Below are positions 35,589-44,880 of a stretch of 64,000 nt of DNA, piece by piece. This DNA is from Hanstruepera flava. GTDB taxonomy: Bacteria; Bacteroidota; Bacteroidia; Flavobacteriales; Flavobacteriaceae. The notes beneath the pieces are model-generated. The model was not told the DNA's origin and did no database searches. It was given only the letters and a program-made list of their open reading frames with translations. The stretch lies in the NCBI RefSeq assembly GCF_023634025.1, contig NZ_JALJCW010000001.1, positions 1,091,501-1,155,500 on the forward strand, written 5' to 3'. How positions within the stretch are numbered: position 1 is the stretch's first letter; every line of letters begins with the position of its first letter. The position numbers and the translations under genes were made by a program.

Positions 35589-36902
35589 ATGGATTTAAAA
35601 GAGAAGTTAGTATCCTCATTCATGGCTTTTGAGAATCAAATCGATATAGATTCTCCAGTGCATGATGTAAGAAGCGAAGCTATAAAAACATTTGAACAGG
35701 AGGGGTTCCCTACAAAAAAACAAGAGGCTTGGAAATATACGTCGCTAAAATCTATTATAAATCAAGATTATAGTGTTTTTCCTAAACAAGAAAATGCTTT
35801 AGAATATCGTGACATTAAAAAATATTTTATTCATGATATAGACAGTTATAAAATTGTCTTTATAGATGGTAAATACTCGTCACATTTATCACAAACCACC
35901 CATGAAGGTTTTGATGTTTGTTTAATGTCTGCTGCTTTAAACAAACCAAAATATAGGTTAGTAATTGAAAATTATTTTAATAAAGCTGCAACTAAAGATA
36001 GTTTGTCATCGTTAAATACAGCTTTTGCAAGCGAAGGTGCTTTTATTCATATTAAGAAAAATAAGTTGGTTGAAAAGCCCATTCAAATTTTACATTTTAG
36101 CTCTGGAGACGAATCGGCATTAATGCTACAACCACGTAATTTGGTAGTTGTTGATGAAAATGCCCATGTACAAATAATTGAACGCCATCAAAGCTTAACA
36201 GACAATCCTGTGTTAACCAATAGTGTTACGGAGATTTTCGCCAATAAGCGTGCTATTATAGACTACTATAAAGTGCAGAATGATAGAGAAACGGCTTCAT
36301 TAATTGATAATACCTTTATAAGTCAAAAACAAGAAAGTCATTGTTCTGTTCACACCTTCTCGTTTGGTGGTAAATTAACGCGAAACAATTTGAATTTTTT
36401 CCAAAATGGAGAACGTATAGATTCTACGCTTAAAGGTGTTACCATTATAGGAAACAAGCAACATGTTGATCACAATACCTTGGTTCACCATATAGAGCCA
36501 AATTGTGAAAGCCATCAAGATTATAAAGGTATTTTTGGAGATAATGCCACGGGTGTTTTCAATGGTCGCGTTATTGTAAACAAAGAAGCACAAAAAACGA
36601 ATGCTTTTCAGTCTAACAATAATATTTTAATTAGCGATAAAGCGTCTATTAACACCAAACCTCAACTGGAAATTTTTGCAGATGACGTAAAATGTTCTCA
36701 CGGTTGTACCATTGGTCAATTAGATGAAAGCGCCATGTTCTACATGCGTTCTCGAGGTATTCCAGAAAAAGAAGCCAAAGCGTTGTTAATGTATGCTTTT
36801 AGTAACAATGTATTGAGTTCGGTAAAAATTCCTGAAATAAAACAACGTATTACTAAAATTATAGCCAATAAATTGGGCGTTAATATTGGATTTGATTTGT
36901 AG
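35589..36902 (+). CDS. sufD: Fe-S cluster scaffold subunit SufD
   Basis: A 437-residue SufD. The N-terminal helical part has QEAWKYTSLKSI; the beta-helix core includes HTFSFGGKLTRNNLNF, LKGVTIIGNKQHVDHNT, HQDYKGIFGDNATGVFNGR and the C-terminal KCSHGCTIGQLDESAMFYMRSRGI, which is the SufB/D interface. It stabilises SufB and is needed for iron entry. 3 bases upstream of sufS. Confidence 0.96.
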   Translation: MDLKEKLVSSFMAFENQIDIDSPVHDVRSEAIKTFEQEGFPTKKQEAWKYTSLKSIINQDYSVFPKQENALEYRDIKKYFIHDIDSYKIVFIDGKYSSHLSQTTHEGFDVCLMSAALNKPKYRLVIENYFNKAATKDSLSSLNTAFASEGAFIHIKKNKLVEKPIQILHFSSGDESALMLQPRNLVVVDENAHVQIIERHQSLTDNPVLTNSVTEIFANKRAIIDYYKVQNDRETASLIDNTFISQKQESHCSVHTFSFGGKLTRNNLNFFQNGERIDSTLKGVTIIGNKQHVDHNTLVHHIEPNCESHQDYKGIFGDNATGVFNGRVIVNKEAQKTNAFQSNNNILISDKASINTKPQLEIFADDVKCSHGCTIGQLDESAMFYMRSRGIPEKEAKALLMYAFSNNVLSSVKIPEIKQRITKIIANKLGVNIGFDL

Positions 36903-36905
36903 TTC

Positions 36906-38120
36906 ATGCTAGACGCTAAAACCATACGCAAAGATTTTCCTATACTTTCAAGAGAGGTAAATGGTAAGCCACTGGTCTATTTAGACAACGCTGCAACTTC
37001 TCAAACTCCGCAGCAAGTTATTGATTGTATTGTTGATTATTATTCCAATTATAATGCCAATATTCATAGAGGCGTTCATACATTAAGCCAAGAAGCTACT
37101 GACAAATACGAAACAGCCAGACAAACCATACAAAAACACTTCAATGCCCAAAAGGCACATGAAATTATTTTTACTTCTGGTACAACACATGGTATAAATT
37201 TGGTTGCCAATGGATTTTCCTCTTTATTGCAAAAAGGTGATGACGTTATAGTTTCAGCATTAGAACACCACAGCAATATTGTACCTTGGCAAATGCTCTG
37301 CGAACACACTGGAGCTTCTTTGAAAGTCATTCCTATGAATGAGCAAGGAGAGCTCGTAATGAATGAATTCGACAATATTCTTTCTTCTAAAACGAAATTG
37401 GTTTTTGTCAATCATATTTCTAATGCTTTAGGAACTATAAACCCTATTGAAGACATTATACAAAAAGCGCATAAGTTTGGTGCAGCGGTTTTAGTTGACG
37501 GTGCACAAGCCTGTCCGCATATAAAACCAGACGTTCAAGCTTTAGATGTTGATTTTTATGTAACTTCTGCCCATAAAATGTGTGGCCCAACTGGAGTTGG
37601 TATATTGTACGGAAAAGAAGTTTGGCTCAACAAATTGCCACCTTATCAAGGTGGTGGTGAAATGATTGCTGAAGTGACATTTGAAAAAACGACATATGCC
37701 GATTTGCCTCATAAATTTGAAGCTGGAACGCCTAACATTTGTGGCGGTATTGCATTTGGTGCTGCAATAGATTACATGAACCAACTTGGCTTTGACAATA
37801 TTGCTACGTACGAGCATGACTTACTGGTTTATGCTACTGAAAAACTTCAAGAGATTGAAGGCTTAAAAATTTACGGCACATCAAAACACAAAACCTCTGT
37901 AATCTCTTTTAATCTTGAGAGTATTCACCCGTATGATGTGGGAACCATTTTAGATAAAATGGGTATTGCTGTTCGCACAGGCCACCATTGTGCCCAACCT
38001 ATTATGGACTACTTTAAAATTCCAGGAACGGTTAGAGCTTCTTTTGCATTTTATAACACCATCTCTGAAGTTGATGCTTTAGTCGAAGGTGTCAAAAAAG
38101 CCAAAATGATGCTGTCTTAA
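36906..38120 (+). CDS. sufS: Group II cysteine desulfurase SufS
   Basis: A 404-residue PLP enzyme that frees sulfur from L-cysteine. PLP lysine K224 in TSAHKMCGPTG, aldimine contacts in SALEHHSNIVPWQ and LVDGAQACPH, and the persulfide-forming C362 in RTGHHCAQPIMD. The partner SufE is encoded 2.1 kb downstream, past two unrelated genes. Ends in the terminator at 38148-38164. Normal length. Confidence 0.97.
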   Translation: MLDAKTIRKDFPILSREVNGKPLVYLDNAATSQTPQQVIDCIVDYYSNYNANIHRGVHTLSQEATDKYETARQTIQKHFNAQKAHEIIFTSGTTHGINLVANGFSSLLQKGDDVIVSALEHHSNIVPWQMLCEHTGASLKVIPMNEQGELVMNEFDNILSSKTKLVFVNHISNALGTINPIEDIIQKAHKFGAAVLVDGAQACPHIKPDVQALDVDFYVTSAHKMCGPTGVGILYGKEVWLNKLPPYQGGGEMIAEVTFEKTTYADLPHKFEAGTPNICGGIAFGAAIDYMNQLGFDNIATYEHDLLVYATEKLQEIEGLKIYGTSKHKTSVISFNLESIHPYDVGTILDKMGIAVRTGHHCAQPIMDYFKIPGTVRASFAFYNTISEVDALVEGVKKAKMMLS

Positions 38121-38147
38121 TCCTAACTTTTTGATTATCAAAATTCT

Positions 38148-38164
38148 AACACCCTTCGGGTGTT
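38148..38164 (+). terminator. Terminator of the SUF operon
   Basis: The stem AACACCC/GGGTGTT with a UUC loop is followed by seven T, 28 bases after the sufS stop. Confidence 0.88.
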
Positions 38165-38286
38165 TTTTTGGCTTTAAACTGAAAATGTATTTCATCGAAA
38201 AAATCATTATTTTTTTATCAATTACGTTAATTTTTTCTTAAATAATTTTATATTCGGCAAGATTTTAAACCAAATTATACATTATT

Positions 38287-39357
38287 ATGAAAAAAACACT
38301 CTTTAGTATGGCTGCTCTGGCTTTGCTATTTGCATCATGTAACGATGATCAAGAAACTATTCAAAACAATGACCAATCAAAAATTGACATGAGCGATTTC
38401 TATGTCTATACAGACGCAGATATTGATGAACCAGCTCGTATGGCAGAAGGAAAATCAAAAGCTTGTTATTCAATGGTTAATTTGAATAGAATGCTAAACG
38501 AAAATCCAGATTTAGAACAAAACATGTTCGACATTGAGTACAATACCCGTAAGTTTATTGCTGGCAAAAAAGGCGGTAACGGTAATGGAAATGGCAATGG
38601 TGGAAATGGTGGTGACGGTGGCGATGGCGGAACCGGTGGTGATAACCTTGGTGTAATTGACATACCTGTTTATGTTCATGTTATCTACAGTAATTCTAAT
38701 GAGAATATTAGTGATAATCAAATCAACTCTCAAATGAACGTGCTAAACGATGATTTTAGAGCAACCAATAACGATGCCAATCAAGTTCCTTCAGAATTTG
38801 CAAGTCTTGTAGCCGATAGTGAAATAACATTTTCTTTAGCAGGCGTTTTTAGACACTCAAACTCAAGAACATCTTGGGGCACCAATGATGCTATGAAAGC
38901 GGCCTATCCTCCAATTACGCCAAGCACCCATTTAAATATTTGGGTTTGTAATATTGGCGGTGGTATTTTAGGATACGCGCAATTCCCAGGTGGACCAAGT
39001 TCAACAGATGGTGTTGTAATTTCACCTCAATACTTTGGAACAACAGGTTATGTTTCAGCTCCTTTTGATGAAGGTAGAACCGCTACTCACGAAGTGGGTC
39101 ACTACTTAAACTTACGTCACATATGGGGTGATGGCAGATGCCGTCAAGATGATTTTGTATCTGACACACCTGCTTCAGATGGCCCAAATTACGGATGCCC
39201 ATCATATCCAACTGTAAATTGTCGATCAAACGACATGACTATGAACTATATGGATTATACTAATGATGCATGCATGTACATGTTCTCTGAAGGTCAAAAA
39301 ACTAGAATGCGCTCAATTTTTGCTTCAGGTGGACCTAGAAGTGCTATGGCAAACTAA
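38287..39357 (+). CDS. M43 (pappalysin-like) zinc metalloprotease lipoprotein
   Basis: A 356-residue protein with lipobox LFASCND (C18). Residues about 96-118 are a glycine-rich linker (GGNGNGNGNGG followed by GDGGDGGTGGD). The metzincin domain follows (IPVYVHVIYSN... ) with the zinc site THEVGHYLNLRHIWG near residues 266-280 and the Met-turn NDMTMNYMDY near 320. The full HExxHxxxxxH set is present, so it should be active. Pairs of Cys in GDGRCRQDD and NYGCPSYPTVNCRS are typical of cytophagalysins. No T9SS tail; lipid-anchored. It sits between sufS and sufE as a separate unit with its own terminator. Confidence 0.93.
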   Translation: MKKTLFSMAALALLFASCNDDQETIQNNDQSKIDMSDFYVYTDADIDEPARMAEGKSKACYSMVNLNRMLNENPDLEQNMFDIEYNTRKFIAGKKGGNGNGNGNGGNGGDGGDGGTGGDNLGVIDIPVYVHVIYSNSNENISDNQINSQMNVLNDDFRATNNDANQVPSEFASLVADSEITFSLAGVFRHSNSRTSWGTNDAMKAAYPPITPSTHLNIWVCNIGGGILGYAQFPGGPSSTDGVVISPQYFGTTGYVSAPFDEGRTATHEVGHYLNLRHIWGDGRCRQDDFVSDTPASDGPNYGCPSYPTVNCRSNDMTMNYMDYTNDACMYMFSEGQKTRMRSIFASGGPRSAMAN

Positions 39358-39380
39358 AGACTCCACACATAAAATTTTAA

Positions 39381-39402
39381 AAGACGCCAACTTTGGCGTC
39401 TT
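39381..39402 (+). terminator. Terminator after the M43 protease
   Basis: A perfect stem AAGACGCCAA/TTGGCGTCTT with a 2-base loop and a following T-run. Confidence 0.9.
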
Positions 39403-39441
39403 TTTTGTATTATTATATATATTGTTCTTTAAATATTAATT

Positions 39442-40224
39442 ATGAAACTAATAACACTACTTTTTTTATTTATATCAATGGCCTCATGTGGTAATTCTAA
39501 AACTGTTGCAGCAGCTGATAAACAATCTCCAAAAACTCTTGACGGCGAATTTTCAATCCATCAAATTAATGGGTCAAAAACATCGCTAACAGACTTGACT
39601 GTTAGTTTTAATGATAGCTTAAAAACCATTGCCGGTTACTCTGGATGCAATCGTTTTTCAGGAACCTATGAAACAACTGGTAACACTCTAAAAATTGGGC
39701 CATTGGCTTCTACAAAAATGGCTTGTACTCCAGATAGAAATACTGTTGAGACTCAATTTTTAAACCTGTTGAATGAAATTAATACCTATGAATATTTAGA
39801 TGGGGAATTAATTTTAAAAACAGGTAACAAAACAGCTATAACTGCTTTAGTCAAGGAATATGATATAATCATTACCTATCAAGCCGCTACGAGGGGCTTC
39901 TTCGAAAAAATTTGGATAAACCAAAGATCAATAAATTTTTCAAATGACTACAATCTAAATATATCCCAACAAGTTAATTGTCCTTCAAAAGAATGGGATG
40001 AATTAATCAAATTAGTAAAAGAAATTGATATTTCAACATTACCAGATCTTGAAGCTCCTTCAAAAACCAATCAGTATGATGCTGCAGCTGGAGCTACATT
40101 AGAAATAGGACTTCAGGGAAACGTGTATAAAACAGCTGTTTTTGACCATGGTAATCCGCCAAAATCAATAGAGCAAATTGTAAATAAGGTTTTATCTATG
40201 AAGAAGTTGGTTGAGAAACAATAG
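39442..40224 (+). CDS. META-domain (HslJ-like) lipoprotein
   Basis: A 260-residue lipoprotein (lipobox MASCGNS, C16). Residues about 30-130 form a META/DUF306 domain: SIHQINGSKTSLTDLTVSFN, GYSGCNRFSGTYE, IGPLASTKMACTPDRN. That domain is shared with HslJ. The C-terminal half, from about residue 140 (ITYQAATRGFFEKIWINQ), is a second domain without a family name that I recognise. Upstream of sufE by 30 bases, so it may be transcribed with sufE, although nothing ties it to Fe-S assembly. Function unknown. Confidence 0.82.
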   Translation: MKLITLLFLFISMASCGNSKTVAAADKQSPKTLDGEFSIHQINGSKTSLTDLTVSFNDSLKTIAGYSGCNRFSGTYETTGNTLKIGPLASTKMACTPDRNTVETQFLNLLNEINTYEYLDGELILKTGNKTAITALVKEYDIIITYQAATRGFFEKIWINQRSINFSNDYNLNISQQVNCPSKEWDELIKLVKEIDISTLPDLEAPSKTNQYDAAAGATLEIGLQGNVYKTAVFDHGNPPKSIEQIVNKVLSMKKLVEKQ

Positions 40225-40254
40225 ATATCCGTATTTTTGTACAAAATTTAGACC

Positions 40255-40677
40255 ATGACAATTGAAGAGATTCAAAACGAGATAATTGATGAGTTTTCTA
40301 TGTTTGATGATTGGGAAGAACGTTACCAATACATGATTGATTTAGGAAAAACATTACCGCTTATTGAAGACCAGTACAAAACAGAAGAAAACATTATAAA
40401 GGGCTGTCAAAGTAAGGTTTGGGTTCACGCTGACATACAGGATAACAAAGTTGTTTTTACGGCAGATAGCGATGCTATTATCACCAAAGGCATTATAGCT
40501 ATTCTTATACGCGTATTCTCAAACCAATCACCAAAAGCTATTATTGAAGCCGACACCGATTTTATTGATCAAATTGGGCTTAAAGAACATTTATCACCAA
40601 CACGTGCCAATGGCTTAGTGAGCATGATAAAACAACTAAAAATGTATGCCATTGCATACCAAACACAATTACAATAA
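40255..40677 (+). CDS. sufE: Sulfur acceptor SufE
   Basis: A 140-residue SufE. The persulfide-accepting cysteine is C51 in IIKGCQSKVWV; the helical N-terminus MTIEEIQNEIIDEFSMFDDW and WEERYQYMIDLGKTLP are diagnostic. It takes sulfur from SufS and passes it to SufB. Followed after 2 bases by a DUF59 gene. Full length. Confidence 0.95.
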   Translation: MTIEEIQNEIIDEFSMFDDWEERYQYMIDLGKTLPLIEDQYKTEENIIKGCQSKVWVHADIQDNKVVFTADSDAIITKGIIAILIRVFSNQSPKAIIEADTDFIDQIGLKEHLSPTRANGLVSMIKQLKMYAIAYQTQLQ

Positions 40678-40679
40678 TC

Positions 40680-41003
40680 ATGAGTGAAACTATAGACACT
40701 ACAGAATTAGGCGAAAAAATTGTAAAGGTTTTAAAAACTATTTTCGACCCAGAAATACCAGTAGACATTTATGAATTAGGTCTTATTTATGACGTGTTCG
40801 TCAATGAGGATTACGATGTAAAAATATTAATGACCTTAACCACACCTAATTGTCCTGTGGCCGAAACATTACCATTGGAAGTAGAAGAAAAAGTAAAATC
40901 TTTAGATGCCGTAAAATCTGCTGAAGTTGAAATCACCTTTGACCCACCTTGGAGTCAGGATTTAATGAGTGAAGAAGCCAAGTTAGAATTGGGAATGCTT
41001 TAA
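40680..41003 (+). CDS. DUF59/MIP18-family SUF-associated protein
   Basis: A 107-residue protein with the MIP18 core: TIFDPEIPVDIYELGLIYDV, LMTLTTPNCPVAETLP (one Cys) and EVEITFDPPWSQDLMSEEAK. Members of this family (SufT, PaaD-like) help Fe-S maturation of target proteins. Here it is 2 bases after sufE and 5 bases before a DUF2480 gene. It lacks the C-terminal zinc cysteines of PaaD, so SUF maturation is the better assignment. Confidence 0.9.
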   Translation: MSETIDTTELGEKIVKVLKTIFDPEIPVDIYELGLIYDVFVNEDYDVKILMTLTTPNCPVAETLPLEVEEKVKSLDAVKSAEVEITFDPPWSQDLMSEEAKLELGML

Positions 41004-41008
41004 AAATT

Positions 41009-41515
41009 ATGTCAGACGAAATTATTAATCGCGTAGCGAACAGTAAATTAGTAACTCTAGATTTAGAAGATTACTACCCAAGTGGCGAACGCGTTTTATT
41101 TGATATTTCCAATTGGCTTTATGAAGGTATTGTCTTACGTGAAATCGATTTTAGAACTCATGTCAAAAATTATGATTGGTCGCCATACCAAAATAAATAT
41201 GTAGCCGTTTACTGTTCAACAGATGCTATTATTCCGGCTTGGGCTTATATGTTGATATCCATTGCACTTCAACCGTATTCCAAGCTAACGGTTGTAGGCA
41301 ATTTAGAAACTTTAGAAACTGTAATTTACCAAGACATTATAAACCACTTGGATATGTCTGATTTTAAAGACAAACCTGTTATCATTAAAGGCTGTTCTAA
41401 AAAACCTGTTCCTTTAAATGCTTATAATATGATTTCAAGTAAGTTAAAACCTATTGCCAAATCTGTAATGTTTGGAGAAGCCTGCTCTAATGTTCCTTTA
41501 TTTAAAAGAAAATAG
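41009..41515 (+). CDS. DUF2480 family protein
   Basis: A 168-residue cytoplasmic protein. It matches the flavobacterial DUF2480 family by its opening EIINRVANSKLVTLDLEDYYP, the central KYVAVYCSTDAIIPAWAYML and the end SVMFGEACSNVPLFKRK. Function is unknown. Its steady place next to sufE-DUF59 suggests a part in Fe-S or sulfur metabolism; two cysteines (CSKKP and EACSN) could take part. Co-transcription is inferred from the 5-base gap. Confidence 0.88.
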   Translation: MSDEIINRVANSKLVTLDLEDYYPSGERVLFDISNWLYEGIVLREIDFRTHVKNYDWSPYQNKYVAVYCSTDAIIPAWAYMLISIALQPYSKLTVVGNLETLETVIYQDIINHLDMSDFKDKPVIIKGCSKKPVPLNAYNMISSKLKPIAKSVMFGEACSNVPLFKRK

Positions 41516-41574
41516 TATTTTTACACCGTTATTAATCTAATTATATAAGCTATAATTAATTCATTCTTAATCTT

Positions 41575-42510
41575 ATGAGAAAAATTTTTACGCTATGTTT
41601 CATGCTGTTAGCGACAGCTTCATTTTCGCAAACTATAGATGAACTTAAAGAAGAAAAATCTAAAAAACAAGATTCACTTGATGCTATCCAAGGACGAATT
41701 GATGATTTACAAAAGCAAATAGACGAATTTCCAGGGTGGAAATTTGGCGCGTTTGGTACAATTGGCGCCAGCTTTTCTGAATTTAACAATTGGTATGGAC
41801 AAGGCACACCTAATAACTCGTCTGGCAATATTACCATTACCGCAAATCCTTATGCCAAATTGGACCGTGAAAAGTACTTTTGGTACAATGCTGCTAAAAT
41901 TAACTTAAGCTGGGTGAAATTTGATGATAAAGACGACCCAACTGACGATGATAGCTTTAGAGAAGCTAACGATGTGTTTAACATTACATCGCTTTTTGGT
42001 TATAAACTAACCAAAACATTGGCCGCATCTACATTAGCTGAATACCGAACCACTTTAATCAATAATTTTAACGATCCAGGCTATCTAGATGTTGGTGTTG
42101 GTATAACTTGGACTCCTGTAGATGGTTTAATTGTTGTGGTTCACCCTATTAACTACAACTTTGTGTTTGCTGATAACGATGCTATTTTTGAATCATCGTT
42201 AGGTGCTAAAATAGTTGCTAATTACTCAAAATCTTTTGGTGGCTTTGACTTTAACTCCAACCTATCGGCATTTATAAGTTATGAAGATTCCAATTTATCA
42301 AACTGGACTTGGATAAACTCTTTGAGTTATAAAGTATGGAAAAGTTTAGGTCTAGGTTTTGAAGTAGGTTTAAGAGACAACAAGCAAGAAGCTGTTAATT
42401 TTGCATATGGTAACTGGGACCCAATGGGTACAGAACCAGAACCTGATTTTGATAATGTAGATAACGATTTACAAGTTTATACCACGTTTGGATTGAGTTA
42501 TTCATTCTAA
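41575..42510 (+). CDS. DUF3078 family exported protein
   Basis: A 311-residue protein with a signal peptide (MRKIFTLCFMLLATASFSQ) and a short coiled coil at about residues 20-50 (IDELKEEKSKKQDSLDAIQGR...). The rest is a beta-barrel-like sequence with alternating aromatics that ends in TFGLSYSF, a C-terminal Phe as in outer-membrane proteins. The FPGWKFGAFGTIGASFSEFNNW block identifies DUF3078. It probably sits in the outer membrane; its cargo is unknown. Ended by a bidirectional terminator that it shares with the convergent PBP1A gene. Confidence 0.88.
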   Translation: MRKIFTLCFMLLATASFSQTIDELKEEKSKKQDSLDAIQGRIDDLQKQIDEFPGWKFGAFGTIGASFSEFNNWYGQGTPNNSSGNITITANPYAKLDREKYFWYNAAKINLSWVKFDDKDDPTDDDSFREANDVFNITSLFGYKLTKTLAASTLAEYRTTLINNFNDPGYLDVGVGITWTPVDGLIVVVHPINYNFVFADNDAIFESSLGAKIVANYSKSFGGFDFNSNLSAFISYEDSNLSNWTWINSLSYKVWKSLGLGFEVGLRDNKQEAVNFAYGNWDPMGTEPEPDFDNVDNDLQVYTTFGLSYSF

Positions 42511-42530
42511 TAAACAAACTACATATTATT

Positions 42531-42562
42531 AAAAAAAGCGACCTGTATGGGTCGTTTTTTTT
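42531..42562. terminator. Bidirectional terminator between DUF3078 and PBP1A genes
   Basis: The stem CGACC/GGTCG is extended by A and T tracts on either side with a 6-base loop; T-runs are on both strands. Confidence 0.75.
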
Positions 42563-44810
42563 AATTTCCTTTAAATTCTTTTTTCTTCTTTTTACTCTTA
42601 AACAGTCGTTGAAAAAAATTGTCTTCTTTTTCTAATTTACAGTCCAGATCATCTAAAACCTTTTGACTTGGTTTTTCAAACTGGATATGCGTTATATTAT
42701 TAAACTTTGAATCGGCATTTAGTTTTTGATAGAATTTAGCAAACATGGGTAATGCCGAGTTAGCACCTTGACCCAAACCCGTGGTTTTAAACCCTATATT
42801 GTAATTATCATTCCCTACCCAAGTTACAGTTACCAACTTTGGAGTAATACCTACAAACCAACCATCTTTATTGTCTTGTGTTGTTCCCGTTTTACCTGCC
42901 ATGGCATTTTTAAGATTATACATAGTTCGTAATCTAGATGCTGTTCCTTTGTTAATAGTAGCTTTCATCATTTCCAAGATTACTTGTCTTGTATAATCAC
43001 TATAGGCCTTTTGTTCAGAAACTTCAGGTTTGAATTCTGCAATTACTCTGCCGTTTTTGTCGGTTATTTTAGTTATGGTATAAGGTTTTACCGCTCTGCT
43101 TTGATTTACATAACTCGCATAAGCACCTGTTAACTCCTTTAAATTAATTTCGGCAACACCCAAAGCCAAGGATGGTTGTTCGGGCAGGTCTTTGGTTATT
43201 CCCATTTTTTGGGCTTGATCTATGGTGGCTGAAATACCAACATCGTTTAAAACCTTTACCGCAATAGTATTTATAGAATGACTTAATGCTTTTTCTAGAT
43301 TGTAGTTTATATTTTCATCAACCTCATGACCAGAATTGGTTGGTGTCCAATTATCGTAATTGGTATATGTTATAGCTTTTACATCATAGTAAGAACAAGG
43401 TTTCATACCATTTTCAATAGCTGTTGTATAAACTAGTGGTTTAAAAGTAGATCCAACCTGTCGTTCGCTTTGCGATACATGGTCGTATTTAAAAAAGCGA
43501 TAATCTATCCCTCCAATATACGTTCTAATAGCACCTGTTGATGGCTCAATAGACAACATTCCTGTATTTAAAAACTTTAAGTAATGTGCTAAACTGTCTC
43601 TAACCGAAAGTTTAGCCGTTTTGGTTTCTTCCCATGAAAACAATTCCATATCTCGTGATTTCGACAAACTATCTAAAATGTCATTATCTGATAAACCATT
43701 AAGTTTTAGTCTTTTATAAACTGAAAGATTTTGCATGGCTTTATTAAAAGTTGCTGATGATGTCTTCCATGGTGCTTGATTGCCATAAGATTTTTCATAG
43801 GTCTTTTGCAAGTTTGTAAGGTGTTCCTTCATAGCCTCTTCGGCATAGGTTTGCATGGTAGCATCTAATGTGGTGTGCACAATTAAACCGTCACGATATA
43901 TATCATAAGATTCTCCATTTGGTTTTTTAATATCCTTAAATATTTCAACAAGCTCTTTTTTGACTTGCATTCTAAAATATGGGGCCAAACCCATATCGTG
44001 ATTAAAGGAGTGGTAATCTAAAATTAAGGAGTCTTGTTTTATTGTTTCAGCTTGTTCTTCATCTATAAAATTGTATTTCAACATTTGATTGATAACCACA
44101 TTCCGACGTAATTCACTGCGCTTTACTGAAATCCTTGGATTGTAATAATGATTCGCCTTTAAGGTTCCTACTAAAGTAGCCGCTTCTGAAATAGTTAATT
44201 CTCTGGCCGATTTATTAAAAAATTTTTGAGCTGCACTTTCAATACCATAGGTGTTATCTGGAAACGGAACGGTATTAAGGTATAGCGTTAATATCTCTTT
44301 TTTGGAGTAAATAGTCTCAATACGACTAGCTGTAATAGACTCTTTAAACTTATTAATCAGAATACCAAACAACACATAATCTTGCCTACCATATAAGTTT
44401 TTTGCCAACTGTAATGTTATGGTACTACCACCACCTGCCGATTCGTCCTGCATTAGAATATTCTTAAAAAAAACGCGCAAAAGACTTCTGTTATCAACAC
44501 CATTATGCTCATAAAACCGAACATCTTCTGTAGCTATCAAAGCATCTATTAGGTGTTGCGGGAAATCATCGTAAGACAATGGTTGCCTATCATAAATATA
44601 ATATTTACCAATAAGCTTTTCATTTCTATCTAAAACCTGTGTGGCTTCAGTCTGATTTAAGGAACTTAAATCCTGATGGGTTGGTAATTTACCGAATAGC
44701 CCTAAATAAGTTAAAGCATACAGTAGGATTAAAAATAAAGTTCCTACGGACAAGAGTATGACTGGCCATTTTATCCATTTCTTGTTAAGCAATGTGCGTA
44801 GTTTTCCCAT
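42561..44810 (-). CDS. Class A penicillin-binding protein 1A
   Basis: A 749-residue bifunctional peptidoglycan synthase. One N-terminal membrane helix (about 16-36). The GT51 transglycosylase has EDVRFYEHNGVD, GGGSTITLQLAKNLYG and NTVPFPDNTYGIESAA. The transpeptidase has the nucleophile in GSTFKP (SxxK), the SIN motif in SHSINTIAV and KTGTT in MAGKTGTTQDNKDGWFVG. The C-terminal tail is Lys-rich. The gene lies downstream of hflX on the same strand with a 70-base gap. All catalytic residues are present. Confidence 0.95.
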   Translation of the reverse strand: MGKLRTLLNKKWIKWPVILLSVGTLFLILLYALTYLGLFGKLPTHQDLSSLNQTEATQVLDRNEKLIGKYYIYDRQPLSYDDFPQHLIDALIATEDVRFYEHNGVDNRSLLRVFFKNILMQDESAGGGSTITLQLAKNLYGRQDYVLFGILINKFKESITASRIETIYSKKEILTLYLNTVPFPDNTYGIESAAQKFFNKSARELTISEAATLVGTLKANHYYNPRISVKRSELRRNVVINQMLKYNFIDEEQAETIKQDSLILDYHSFNHDMGLAPYFRMQVKKELVEIFKDIKKPNGESYDIYRDGLIVHTTLDATMQTYAEEAMKEHLTNLQKTYEKSYGNQAPWKTSSATFNKAMQNLSVYKRLKLNGLSDNDILDSLSKSRDMELFSWEETKTAKLSVRDSLAHYLKFLNTGMLSIEPSTGAIRTYIGGIDYRFFKYDHVSQSERQVGSTFKPLVYTTAIENGMKPCSYYDVKAITYTNYDNWTPTNSGHEVDENINYNLEKALSHSINTIAVKVLNDVGISATIDQAQKMGITKDLPEQPSLALGVAEINLKELTGAYASYVNQSRAVKPYTITKITDKNGRVIAEFKPEVSEQKAYSDYTRQVILEMMKATINKGTASRLRTMYNLKNAMAGKTGTTQDNKDGWFVGITPKLVTVTWVGNDNYNIGFKTTGLGQGANSALPMFAKFYQKLNADSKFNNITHIQFEKPSQKVLDDLDCKLEKEDNFFQRLFKSKKKKKEFKGN

Positions 44811-44880
44811 AGTTAATTTTACAAACGACAGATTACTTGATTTATTAAAAATGAGGTGTTGGTTAACAGAATTTTATAAC

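Noticed and set aside
41539-41557. AATTATA/TATAATT hairpin before the DUF3078 gene
   Set aside because: A 7-bp A/T-only stem without a T-run is expected by chance in this composition.
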